Below, one piece after another: positions 1 through 10,600 of a DNA stretch of 11,116 nt. The position numbers were made by a program, and so were the translations under genes. This stretch comes from an uncultured Bacilli bacterium (GTDB taxonomy: Bacteria; Bacillota_I; Bacilli_A; RF39; UBA660). Within the stretch, counting starts at the first letter, position 1. Each line of letters begins with the position of its first letter. The stretch lies in NCBI GenBank assembly GCA_947632685.1, contig CANRQD010000035.1, positions 1-11,116 of the forward strand. The letters run 5' to 3'. Below the pieces are notes generated by a model. That model ran no database searches, was not told where the DNA came from, and was given only the letters and a program-made list of their open reading frames with translations.

Positions 1-1
1 A

Positions 2-463
2 CATGATATTGGAAAAGCAATTGATCATGAAATAGAGGGTAGCCATGTAGATATTGGTGTAGATATAGCAAAGAAATATAAAGAAGATGAAATAGTAATT
101 AATTCTATTGCATCACATCATGGTGATACTAAAGCAGATAGTGTTATAGCTGTAATAGTAGCCATTGCAGATGCTTTATCAGCTTCACGTCCAGGTGCTA
201 GAAATGATTCATTAGAAAACTATATAAAAAGGCTTACTCAATTAGAAGAAGTAGGTAATGAAATAGATGGTGTAGATAAAGCCTATGCTTTACAAGCTGG
301 AAGAGAATTAAGAGTAATTGTTAAACCTGAAGAAGTTGATGATGTAAAAGCACATAAAATTGCTAGAGATGTAAAAGAAAAAATAGAATCAACTATGAAA
401 TATCCAGGTACTATTAAAATTACAGTAGTAAGAGAAACAAGAGCTCAAGAAGAAGCTAAATAA
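2..463 (+). CDS. rny: Ribonuclease Y, C-terminal part (5' end outside window)
   Basis: This is the last 153 codons of RNase Y, the membrane-anchored endoribonuclease that initiates mRNA decay in many Gram-positive bacteria. The first complete codons read HDIGKAIDHE, the His-Asp metal-binding pair of the HD phosphohydrolase domain. Counting back from the C-terminus, this His corresponds to His368 of the 520-residue Bacillus subtilis enzyme as I remember it. Further family hallmarks follow: NSIASHHGD, an ADALSASRPGAR segment, LENYIKRL, LQAGRELRV, and a C-terminal YPGTIKITVVRETRAQ ending. The N-terminal membrane segment, coiled coil and KH domain lie upstream of the window. The gene ends in TAA followed directly by an intrinsic terminator, so it is transcriptionally separated from the surface-protein gene downstream. 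The identification is secure because the resemblance to known RNase Y proteins is near-continuous. Confidence 0.97.
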   Translation, partial: HDIGKAIDHEIEGSHVDIGVDIAKKYKEDEIVINSIASHHGDTKADSVIAVIVAIADALSASRPGARNDSLENYIKRLTQLEEVGNEIDGVDKAYALQAGRELRVIVKPEEVDDVKAHKIARDVKEKIESTMKYPGTIKITVVRETRAQEEAK

Positions 464-467
464 TAAG

Positions 468-495
468 AATCAGTTCATTATGAGCTGATTTTTTT
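468..495 (+). terminator. Intrinsic terminator of rny
   Basis: A 10-bp stem (AATCAGTTCA with TGAGCTGATT, including one G-U pair) closes on a TTA loop and runs into a row of T residues. It starts 4 nt after the rny stop codon. The T-rich end lies only 13 nt upstream of the next -35 box, so it probably also supplies AT-rich sequence upstream of that promoter. Confidence 0.9.
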
Positions 496-508
496 GCAAT
501 ATAAAATA

Positions 509-541
509 TTGACACGGGGGGGGGGGTAGTTATTGTATAAT
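509..541 (+). promoter_or_regulatory. Putative phase-variable promoter with poly-G spacer
   Basis: A perfect -35 hexamer TTGACA (509-514) and a perfect -10 hexamer TATAAT (536-541) are separated by 21 bp instead of the usual 17. The spacer contains 11 consecutive G residues (516-526), unlike anything else in this AT-rich window. The expected transcription start is near 547-549, giving a leader of about 17 nt before the ATG at 565. In Neisseria, poly-G length in the -35/-10 spacer (for example at porA) is known to set promoter strength through slipped-strand mispairing. By that logic a 7-G allele would give 17-bp spacing here, and the 11-G allele seen should be weak or off. The boxes and tract are directly visible; the switching is inferred. 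Confidence 0.8.
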
Positions 542-550
542 ACTTATATG

Positions 551-557
551 AAAGGAG
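551..557 (+). promoter_or_regulatory. Ribosome binding site of the beta-helix surface protein gene
   Basis: AAAGGAG lies 7 nt upstream of the ATG at 565. It is strong and well spaced, which fixes the start codon. Because the predicted leader is very short, the site sits only a few nucleotides from the expected transcript 5' end, leaving little room for regulation other than at the promoter. Confidence 0.85.
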
Positions 558-564
558 AGGGAAA

Positions 565-1473
565 ATGAAAAAAATTATGATGTTAGCAATAATATTAGTT
601 GCAGGATTAATAATAATGCCTAATGTGTATGCACAAACAATAACTGTTGGTGATACTGGAAATGGTACTGATTTAAATAGTAAGATTACAAATTTGAATG
701 ATAATGATATAATTGAATTACAAGGTGATGTTACAGTGTCAACACCAATTGAAATTACAAAAAAGGTAACAATTAAAGGAAATGGGCATACTATTTCATG
801 GAATGGTGATAGTAGTGATACTAGTGGCAATAAAACAATCTTAACTGCACAGGGGATAGGAGCAGAATTAACAATTGAAAATGCAACTATTAAAGATGCT
901 GTAAAATATGGTATTCAAGCATATAATGGTGGTAAAGTAACAGTTAATAATGTATTAATTGAAAATTGTGGATATGGAGCAGTATTAGTAAATGGTGGAG
1001 AATTAACTATTAAGGGTTTGACATTTGGTCAAAATGGAAATGATACTGGAATTGAAATAGGTTCAGGAGAAAATGTTTCTAATCCTTCAAAAGTAGAACT
1101 AGATGGTACAATAAATTCAACTGATCCTAATGCAAAATATCTTTATGTAGATGAAAATGATTTTTCAGAAGAAACAAAAACATTTGAATTAAGTTCAACA
1201 GATAATTCTGAATATAAATTCCAATCAAAAGGTAACCAAATTGTTATTGTAAATTCTGCTGGAAATATTGTTGGTATTTCTAATAACTTAGATACTGTTC
1301 AAGTTCCAAGTAATATTTCAACTTATGTAGAACCAGTTGCACCAACACCAGTAGATCAACCAAAAGAAGAAGCTAATCCAAATACATCTGATATTAACTT
1401 ATATGTATTATTAAGTTTAATAGCAGCAAGTTTCTGTGGAATAGCTTATACAGTAAAAAGAAGATTTAATTAA
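565..1473 (+). CDS. Sortase-anchored beta-helix-like surface protein
   Basis: The 302-residue protein has a signal peptide at 1-23 (MKK, hydrophobic core, cleavage after VYA). Residues about 24-180 form short repeating strands such as VTIKGNGHTI, LTIENATI, VTVNNVLIEN and LTIKGLTFG, spaced about 20-25 residues apart with Asn and Gly at turns. This is the pattern of a right-handed parallel beta-helix (pectate-lyase-like fold). I see no catalytic motif, so it may act as an adhesin or binding protein rather than an enzyme. A Pro-rich stretch (about 253-270) precedes the sorting signal NPNTS (271-275), a membrane helix (about 277-297) and the tail KRRFN. This matches the layout of an LPXTG-type signal with a variant pentapeptide, implying sortase attachment to the cell wall. 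The gene is monocistronic: a poly-G promoter lies before it and a terminator after it. I do not recognise a named family, and the ligand is unknown. Confidence 0.85.
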   Translation: MKKIMMLAIILVAGLIIMPNVYAQTITVGDTGNGTDLNSKITNLNDNDIIELQGDVTVSTPIEITKKVTIKGNGHTISWNGDSSDTSGNKTILTAQGIGAELTIENATIKDAVKYGIQAYNGGKVTVNNVLIENCGYGAVLVNGGELTIKGLTFGQNGNDTGIEIGSGENVSNPSKVELDGTINSTDPNAKYLYVDENDFSEETKTFELSSTDNSEYKFQSKGNQIVIVNSAGNIVGISNNLDTVQVPSNISTYVEPVAPTPVDQPKEEANPNTSDINLYVLLSLIAASFCGIAYTVKRRFN

Positions 1474-1478
1474 GATAT

Positions 1479-1503
1479 AAAGGAACCTAGGGGTTTCTTT
1501 TTT
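1479..1503 (+). terminator. Intrinsic terminator after the beta-helix protein gene
   Basis: The stem AAAGGAACC / GGTTTCTTT (9 bp with one G-U pair) has a TAGG loop and is followed by further T residues. It starts 5 nt after the stop codon. The stem is A/T-rich toward its base, so some readthrough into the protease gene is conceivable. Confidence 0.75.
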
Positions 1504-1653
1504 ATATTAATAAGTATTAAGATGTCTAAAGTTGTAAAGAATTATTTGGTGATTAATGAATTATCTATAAAATATAGAAAATTATTGCAATTTTTGAGAT
1601 AATATATTAGACTAATACATAAAAAATAATACATCAAAAATTATTTTTATTTA
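1504..1653 (+). promoter_or_regulatory. AT-rich leader region of the giant protease gene; no clear consensus promoter
   Basis: The gap between the upstream terminator and the protease RBS should hold the protease promoter, but no strong consensus pair is present. The best candidate is TTGCAA (1585-1590) with TAGACT (1608-1613) at 17-bp spacing; TTGAGA (1594-1599) is an alternative -35 without a good partner. A short inverted repeat TCTATA-AAA-TATAGA lies at 1564-1578. A direct repeat TAATACAT occurs at 1613-1620 and 1627-1634, 14 bp apart. Such short AT-rich motifs arise often by chance in this composition, so all assignments are tentative. Confidence 0.3.
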
Positions 1654-1660
1654 AGAGAGG
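1654..1660 (+). promoter_or_regulatory. Ribosome binding site of the giant protease gene
   Basis: AGAGAGG lies 10 nt upstream of ATG 1671. Another ATG at 1661 directly abuts this site but is in another frame and stops after 8 codons. The spacing, together with the signal peptide encoded from 1671, decides the start. Confidence 0.75.
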
Positions 1661-1670
1661 ATGAAAGATT

Positions 1671-4600
1671 ATGCAAAAAAAATTAACACAAATAATATTC
1701 TTATTTTTAGCTGTTTTTCTAATACCAGTTAGTGTTTTTGCAACTCAAAATATTACATTAAAAGTTGATAAAAATAATTTAGAAATTGGTGATGAAATAA
1801 CAATAAGTGCTAATGTCCCAGATGATATAGAAGCTTATGCCCTACAGGCTACTTTAAAATATGATAAAAATGTTTTTGAAAAAATAGATGATGAAAATTT
1901 TTCTATTAGTAATACAATGGATATTTCATACAATGAAAATAGCAATAAATTTGGAATAATAAATCAAACAGGTAAAATTACTAATGAATTGTTTAAAGTA
2001 CGTTTAAAAGTCAAAGAAAATGCTAGTGTAGGAAATACTAATATAGCATTAACTAATATTTCATATTCAGATGGTGAAAATATAAAGACTTTAGACAAAA
2101 TATCAACTAAAGTATTAGTAACAAAAGATGCTATTGATGGTGAGTCTGTCCCTACTAATAAAGAGAATAAAATTATAGAAGATAAAGAAAATACTATTAA
2201 AACTATTTCAACTAATCCCGCTATAATTCTTATTTCAATTGTAATAGTGTTATTATTTATAGGAATTTTATATATTAGTATGAAACATCGTGGCAAAAAG
2301 AAAATATTATATTGTTTAATTGTAATAGGTAGTATTTTACTTATTACTAATGTAAGTTTAGTTATTAATAATATTTCAAAAAAAGATGTTAATTCTGATG
2401 GTCAAAAAGATTATGATGATGCAAAAGAAATTGTTGACTATCTTATTAATATTGATACTGAAGATAGTAAAGATAGTGATGAAAATTTAAGTGATTTAAA
2501 AACGACAAATAAAAAATTACGTAAATATGATATTAATAATGATGGAAAATTTAATATAAAAGATGTTGCAAGCAGTGTAGAAAGTGCAACTTCTAAAACT
2601 AAAGTTCAATTAAAAGAAAAAAAGATAGAAAATGAATATTATGTAGAAAAGGGTAATATAGCTCTTAAATTTACAGCTGACATAAATCCAAAAGGAGTTA
2701 AACTTACTAAAGTTAAGATAGATAATAAGTACTATGATGTAGAATATAATAGTGGGATTTATATTGTTGTAATTGATGATTATAATACAGCTGGTCCACA
2801 TGCTTTTGCAATTAATGAAGTTAAGTTATCAAATGGAGAAGTAAGAGATACTAAATTAAAAATAGAAAAAGAGATTTTAAAAGATAAGCCTAAAGTTAAA
2901 GATTTAAACTATGATATTAAAGAAGGAAAATTGGATTTTTCAATTGATGATGTAGATACTGCATTACAAAATGCGGAGCTAACTATTTTTGAAGGAATTG
3001 TTAGTGAAACTGATTTGAAAAAAAATGGAGAAAACACAGGTATTTTTGATGAAGAAGAAAACCCTGATGATTTTGATGAATTTAAAATTGTTTTAGAAGA
3101 GGAATTAAAATCTTCAAATAAATCTTTTTCAATAAAACCAAATTTATCACTTGGTGGAGTTTATACAATAGTTATTACTGGTAATTATGATTTAGATACT
3201 AATAAAGATAATGATAAAAACTATTATCAAGAACAATTTCTTAATGATGGGTTAAATAATATAACAGTTGGAACAATTACAATTACAGCTTTAAATCAAG
3301 AAGAAATATTCCTAGAGCAAAATTCTCAACATGATTATATTTTTGATGTTGCATTTGAACCACAAAGTATTTCTCAAGAAATAAAACAAGTTAAAATTGG
3401 AGAAATCTATAAAGATATTACTTATGAAGATGGTCATTGTAAATTAAGTCTTGATGATACTTCTACAGCAGGACTTAAAACTGAGAATATTACGGCAATA
3501 GTTTTAAATGATGATACAGAAGTTTTAAGTAAACATGTAGTAAAATATGATGTTTTAAAAACAACTCCTACTATTAGTGATTTTATATATCATAAAAAGA
3601 AGGGTAAAATAACATTTACTTTAAGTGATAAAGATGATGCATATAAAGAAGCTTCTATTAAAATAACTAATAAAAATAATGGTAAAAAAGTATTTAAAGA
3701 AGATTTAGTATTAGATAGAAAAGAGTTTGAATTTCAAGTAAAACTTGATGAAGGAAATGAATATGATGTTACTATTGATGGTTCTTATGATAGAGATAGT
3801 GATATTAATAATAATAAAAATTATAATGAAACAAAATTCAATCACAATCTTATTGTATATGATGTAGCCTTAAGTAATGCAACGGAAGAAAAGTACCATG
3901 TAGAAAAGAATGGTGAATTTACTTTAAAATTTAATGCTAATATTACTCCAACAAATGAAACTTCTACTATAAAAGAATTAACTATAGATGATCAAGTTTA
4001 TAATCCTATTAAGGAAGCAGATGGTATTTATAGTGTTAGTCTTAATGCTCCAAATGATTCAGGAGAGAAAACTTATAAGTTAGAGAATATAATTATTGAT
4101 GATGAAGAAATTGATGAAACCTTGGATTTTAATGTAGATGTATTAAAAGAAAAACCAAAAGTAGAAAACTTGCTAATTGATGAATCTAAATCAATACCAG
4201 AAATAGATTTTGATTTAGTAGATGAAGATAATGCATTAGATAATGAGACTGCAGCAGGTAAGTTAATTGTTACAAAAAAAGATGGCACTCCAAAAGATTT
4301 TGAAATCAAAAAGGGTAACAATAAAATAAAACTAGAAAATTTAACTGATGAATTTGAAAATGAGGGTGGAATTTTTGATTTAGATATTAAGGCTAATTAT
4401 CACCTAGATCCTGATAAAAAAGTTGATATATATCATGAAACAAATAAAGAATTAATAAATCAAAGACAATTTAAAGTTTATACAGCAACTTTATCACTAG
4501 ATTCATATAATGAATATGTACCAAAAGATGAAAAAATTGACTTTCAAATAAATTCAAGTATTACTCCAAATGAACCTGATGTTACAATTAAATCATTTGT

Positions 4601-7600
4601 ACTTAAAAATGGTAAAGTTGTTAGTGCTAAACAATTAGAAGACATAACAAAATATTCAGTTAATTTAAAAACTCCAATTGTTGCGGGACCGGAAACATAT
4701 CAAATTGAAAAAATTATTTTATCAAATAATGTAGAAATTAATGCTAAGTGTGATGATATTAAGGTAGATGTATTAAAAGATATGCCTTATATTAATAAGT
4801 TAAATCTTAGTGAAAATAATGATTCTATAAGTTATGAACTTGAAGATCCAGATCATGCCTTTAGTTCTGGAAAAATAACAATATATGATAATAAAGGAGA
4901 TAGTATTAAAGAAGAAACTGTTACTAATAATAGTAAAACTTCAATTAAATATAATTTTAAAGATGCTGAAACCTATATTGTTAAAGTAGTTGGAAGCTAT
5001 GATTTAGACTCTAATCCAAACAATAAGCAGAATGAAGCTACTGATGAAGAAATGCAAGAAGAGTCGTTTATAATAGGTGGTGCATATAACTTTACTTTAA
5101 CTAATGCATCAATTACGGATTCCTTACAACCTGGTGAAAAACCTGTTATAACATTTAAAAGTACTAACACAAGAAATGCTATTATAAATGAAGCAAATCT
5201 AATAAATGATAGTAATGATACTAAAAAATATAATGTTACTGAAACATCAAAAAATAATTACAAGATAACATTAGAAGATGCTGATCTTTCTGTCGGTAAA
5301 CACACAATTACATTAGATAGTGTAAGTATGACTAATGGATTAAAAACTTTTGAAAATAAAAAGGATTATAATGTAAATAAACTAACTTACACAGTATTAA
5401 AAAAAGAACCTACTGCAAGTAATTTTAATCTTAACCTTAATAAAACAAATAAAACAATTACTGCTAAATTTAAATTAAATGATGAATATAATGCTATAAA
5501 TAAGTTGAATTTAGTATTAGTGGATTCTACTGGTAAGATAGTAGCTAGTCAAATATTAGCTAAAGAAAATATTAAAACTAATGAAGAAATAAGTGTAAAT
5601 CTTTCATATAAAGGTAATACAGATGGACGTTTAACATTTAAAGTTTTAGCTGATTATGAACTAGCAGATAAATATACTTATACTAATGAAAGTATAGGAG
5701 AAGATACAACTTTAGTTTATAGTAATGATGAAATTAGAATAGATAAGATGTATGTAGTTAATGATAAAAATGAAGAACAAAAAGAAGGATTATATCCAAC
5801 TAAGAATCAAAATAATTATCAAATTGCAGTAGAAGTGTTTGTAGCAGATAGTGTTAAGGCACGTGGATATGGAAGAGTATCAGGTGTAACTATAAATGGA
5901 GTTAATTATCCAGCAAATCAAATAAGTGGATATAAATCTAAAGTATATATTAATATACCAAAAGAATCTGGAATACTTGAATTAAAAGCAACTAGAGTAC
6001 AACTAGCAAATGATGGTTATTATAAAATATACAACGATTATTATTCTGTATCAGAAAAGACTTTAAAACTAGATGTATTAAAAGATAAACCAAAAGTAGA
6101 AAATTTAGAAATTAAAGAATACTATGAAAATAGTAAAGTAACATTTGATTTTGATGTAGTATTAGATGATAATGCAACAAAAGATGAATTTACTAATGGA
6201 ACTCTTACATTAAATGGTGTTACTAAAGATAATATAGTAGTGGGTCATAATAATATAACATTTGAAGATGTAGAAAGAGATAAAACATTTGATTTAATCT
6301 TTAAAGGAAATTATGACTTAGATACAAATGAACTTAATAGTACAACAGGGGATAAAAATAATGTAGTAGATGGTGAATTTTATAAAGTAAGTTATGGTCT
6401 ATATGATGCTAATACATATGAAGATATAGAGATAAGTGAAAGTGAACTTTTAAGTGAAAAAGGAAACAAATATTTTGAAAAAAATGAAAAGATAAAACTT
6501 AAATTTAGTGTTTCAGGAATAGAAGAAAAACTAAAAGTATCTCCTAGTAAAGTAGTAATAAAAGGTAAAGAATATCCTGTAAATAAATTAGATGATGGAA
6601 CTTATGAATTAATATTAGATGGATATTCTAGTTCAGGTGAAAAGAGCATTACTATTACTGATATAATATTAAGTAATAATAAAAAAGTTAAATTAAGTGA
6701 TGATTTTACGTTTAATCCTGAAGTATTAAAAGATATACCAGAGATTATTGATTATACTTATAATATAAGTGATGATAAACTTAATTTAAAATTTGATTTA
6801 AAAGATTCAGATGATGCTATTGTAAATAAAGCTATTATAAATGTAATAGATGAAAATGGTAAGGTGTTATATAATGATAAATTTGTTAAAGAATTATCAT
6901 TAAATATAGAAGATAAAAATATATTAAGATATTATGTTAAAGTAAATAGTGAATATGATAGGGATATTGATAAAGGTAAAAATACTGCTAATCATAAAGA
7001 TGTTTTATTACTAGATGAATTAATATCTCTAGAGGAAAATAATATTGAATTTAAAGCTATTACTGATATTAATCTTTATAAGAAAGAAAAGCAAAATACT
7101 GAAAGTGTAATAACTTTAAAAGATGAAGTTGATGTTAATGATATTATGGCTAATAAAGATGATTATTTTGTAGAAGTTATTATGGAGAATATGCCAGATG
7201 CACATGCAAAAATAAAATCAGTTAGTAATAGTAATAATAAACTAGTTTTAGAATTAGATTATAAAAATGTTATAAAGGAAAATTCTAAAAATGATAAATC
7301 TATAAAAATTGATTTTGGACAAATTAAAGATAATAAAGCTAATAATGATTTTCATCCAGATGATGCATTTAGGTTATTATTAGAAAAATTAGAAGCAGGA
7401 GAGGATGTAGAACTAAATCAAAATTATGATGCAAGTTCCCTTACAACAACTGAAGCAACTTATATTACAAAAGAATATAAAGGAACACTTAATGGTAATG
7501 GATTTTCTATTAAACATTTAACTAAACCTTTATTTAATACTATAAATGATGGTAAAGTTGAAAATCTAAGATTAAGTGATGTAACATTTGGATCTAATGG

Positions 7601-10600
7601 TAAAGGTTCTCTTGCTAACTCTACAAAAAATTCAACTTTAAAAAATGTATTAGTTGAAAATGTTACTAAAACAGCTAGTGGTGATGGTGCTAATGGTGGA
7701 TTAGTAGGTAGTGCTGATAAAACAACAGTAGAAAATTGTCGTGTAAGTAATGTATTATTGAATCTAGGTTGGATTGAACAAAATAATGGTACATTTATTG
7801 GAACTACATCAAATGGTACAATAGTAAAAAATTGTTATGCTGAAGGAACTATTTCTGGAGGATGGAACTTTACTAGTGGATTTATCGGAAATGCAAAGAA
7901 CTCAACAATTACTAATAATTTTGTACGCGTTACAATGAAAAATTTAACTAATAGTAAAGAAGAGGGATTTGCTGATAGATATAATGAAGGAGTATCAACA
8001 TTTAAAAATAATGTATGTATTTCAACAGGTTCTAATGGTAATTTTACTGGTTCATCAGAAAATCGTGAAAATAACTATTTTTATCAAACAGATGGAGGAG
8101 CACAAGAGATTAAAGGTAAAGTAGAAGTTATTAAAGAAGAGGATATAAATGATGATTTATTTACTAACAAGGCTAAGTTTGATAGTAATTGGAATATTAA
8201 AGATGTATCAATAAATAATTTACCTACATTGCAGAATGAAAATCAATCAGTATTAAATAATTCAGAAAGTTTAGATGACTATAATAAAGATAATGAATTA
8301 TTGTATTCTAATTTATTAAAATTAATACCTTATTATAATAGTAAAAAAATAATAGAAATAAGTAAAAATATTACAGATGTTAATCTAAAAACTAAAAAGA
8401 TTAAACATATAGTACCAATTGATATAAATGGTAGCTTAGTAACTTATTTAACTAGTGATAATCCTAAAAAAATAAGTAAACTAAAAATAATATATAGTGA
8501 TAATACTAAAGTAGAATATAGTGTTTTATATGATAAAACTTATGATATGGTTGCAACCTATAAAATTAATGATTTAGGAATAGATTATAACTATAATCAT
8601 TATGTTATAGATTCATCTTCACAAGTAGTAACTAACTTAACTAATTATTTAAGTAATTTAGATTATACTAATAATTTAGATATTTTAACTACTAATGATG
8701 ATTCTAGATTATATCGTGATTTCTATAATGAAACTACTAAGAATGAATTAAATGAATTTGTATTAAAGTATTTATCTAATAGTGAATATACAAATACAGA
8801 AAATGTTGAAATAATTAATAATTATATCGAAAGAGAAGTAAAAAAAGATAAAAAAATAGAAAAACTATTATATGTTTATAATTACTTTAGAAGATTCTAT
8901 GATTTAGATATTGATGGAATAAAGGTATATGATTATTTAATGTTTAATATGGAAGATTTTGATGAACTTTTAACTCCTGATAAAGTAGCAAATCTTTATT
9001 TAGAGAATACTAAAGGTGAAAATTTTAATACTAATGAAACTAATAAAAGATATAGTGAAATATTAGGTAAATATACTAAATTAGATTCTATACCTAAATT
9101 TATAGGATATTTAGTAAGTAATTTTAGTGATCATGATTTATCAGAATGGACACGTAGTCAATTTAAAGGAATAATAGAAGAAATTCCATTAGAAGAAAAT
9201 AAAAATGTAAAATATACTTTATGGGATCATTTTGCTACAGAAACTAATAATGAAATTCTAAATCAATTCTTACCAATGTTAACACTTCCAGAAAATGCTG
9301 CATACATTATTTCTATGCCAGTTCAATATATAATTGGTGCACAAAGAACTTATATTGCTAATCCTAATGATCCTAAACAACATCAAGAGTTATTAACTAG
9401 AATGGAAAGTTATACGACGAGAATGGCAAGATACTTTAAAACAGCATATTCTATTTTGCAAGATGAAAATCTATTTAATAACATACTTATTTATCATATA
9501 GATAAGAGACTTACAAAAACAGAAAATGGCTCTACGGTGCAAAATACAGCTTATACAACTACTGAACCATTCCATAAAAACTTTGTTGAAGCAACCGGAT
9601 TATGGGCAGCGGCAGCAGGAGTTAATGCAGCAGCTTGGGGTCCTAGGTTAGAGTGGCAAGTTGCTGGTGTTATGGATAGTCAACTTGCAGAAGAAGGTAA
9701 AAATGATACTTCACATGTTACATTTAGAACATGGTCTCATGAATCAGCTCATCTTATTGATGCTAGATTATTCTTAAGAAATAATGGAAGAAGATTTGAT
9801 GCTGGTGGAGAAGATTATGCTGATAATTTCTTAATGCAATCATTTGGTATAAATGATATTACTATGAATCTATCAATGCTAATGCAAGATGATAAAGATA
9901 AAGTAGCTTCTAATTTAAATCCAGAAAGAATTAATAGTCCTGAAAAAATACAAGATTTCTATCGTAAATTATTTGAAACTGTCTATGTAATGGATTATAT
10001 AGAGGCACAAGCTTTCTTAAAATTATCACCAGAAGAACAAAAAATTCTAGGTATACAAGTATCTTATCCAAATGAAGATAAACAGTTTGAAAAAGTAGTT
10101 GGTCCAGATGGAAAAGATACTGATCAATTTACTGGAAAATTATATAAAGAGGATGAGTATGCTAAATACCGTGCTCGTGAAACTACTAAATATACTAGAT
10201 TAAATGAAATAGAGAATTTCGATAAACCACTAAAAACTATGGATGATTTAATTAATAATCGAATAATGTTATATCCAGGTGTTTATAGATATTCATCAAG
10301 AGGTAATAACTCATATGGTGGTGAAGGAATTAATACTGTTCACTGGTATCAACCTAATAATCCTGATGGTAGACCTGATTCATATGCATTAAAATGGATA
10401 AGTTATGAAATGTTAGGATATAAAGGTTATGATAAAGGTTTTGTTGAGTATGCAAGTAATATTCATAGTACTCCAAAACAAATCTACAGCAATTTATCTC
10501 ATCCTAAAAATGGTACCAGTACAGTAAACTTTAAGTCTGATTCTATGGCTCTTCTACAAATTTCTAATAATGCATATTCTAGTTTTAGTAGCTATAAGAA

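Noticed and set aside
516..526. G-tract as a G-quadruplex or as an assembly artefact
   Set aside because: A single G run without three further runs nearby does not form an intramolecular quadruplex. An artefact is possible for the exact count, but the position between two perfect promoter boxes makes an artefactual origin of the whole tract unlikely.
456..830. 124-codon minus-strand open frame over the promoter and the start of the beta-helix gene
   Set aside because: It overlaps a convincing promoter, RBS and signal peptide on the plus strand. Its hydrophobic, Ile/Phe-rich product is what the antisense of AT-rich coding DNA gives. No RBS or family resemblance was seen.
1661..1687. Eight-codon upstream ORF (ATG at 1661) overlapping the protease start
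   Set aside because: Its ATG directly abuts the RBS with no spacing, which is poor for initiation, while ATG 1671 has usable spacing and encodes a signal peptide. Regulation by it cannot be excluded but is unsupported.
1671..2280. LPXTG-type sorting motif near the N-terminus of the protease, as in streptococcal M26 proteins
   Set aside because: I looked before the first membrane helix and found only VPTNK (about residue 160) and a TNPAI stretch at the helix edge, neither a convincing sortase site.
1964..4321. Three minus-strand open frames (1964-2296, 2610-2801, 4073-4321) inside the protease gene
   Set aside because: They lie wholly within the protease frame, have low-complexity Ser/Ile/Phe-rich products and show no recognisable domain. 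They are shadows of the real gene.
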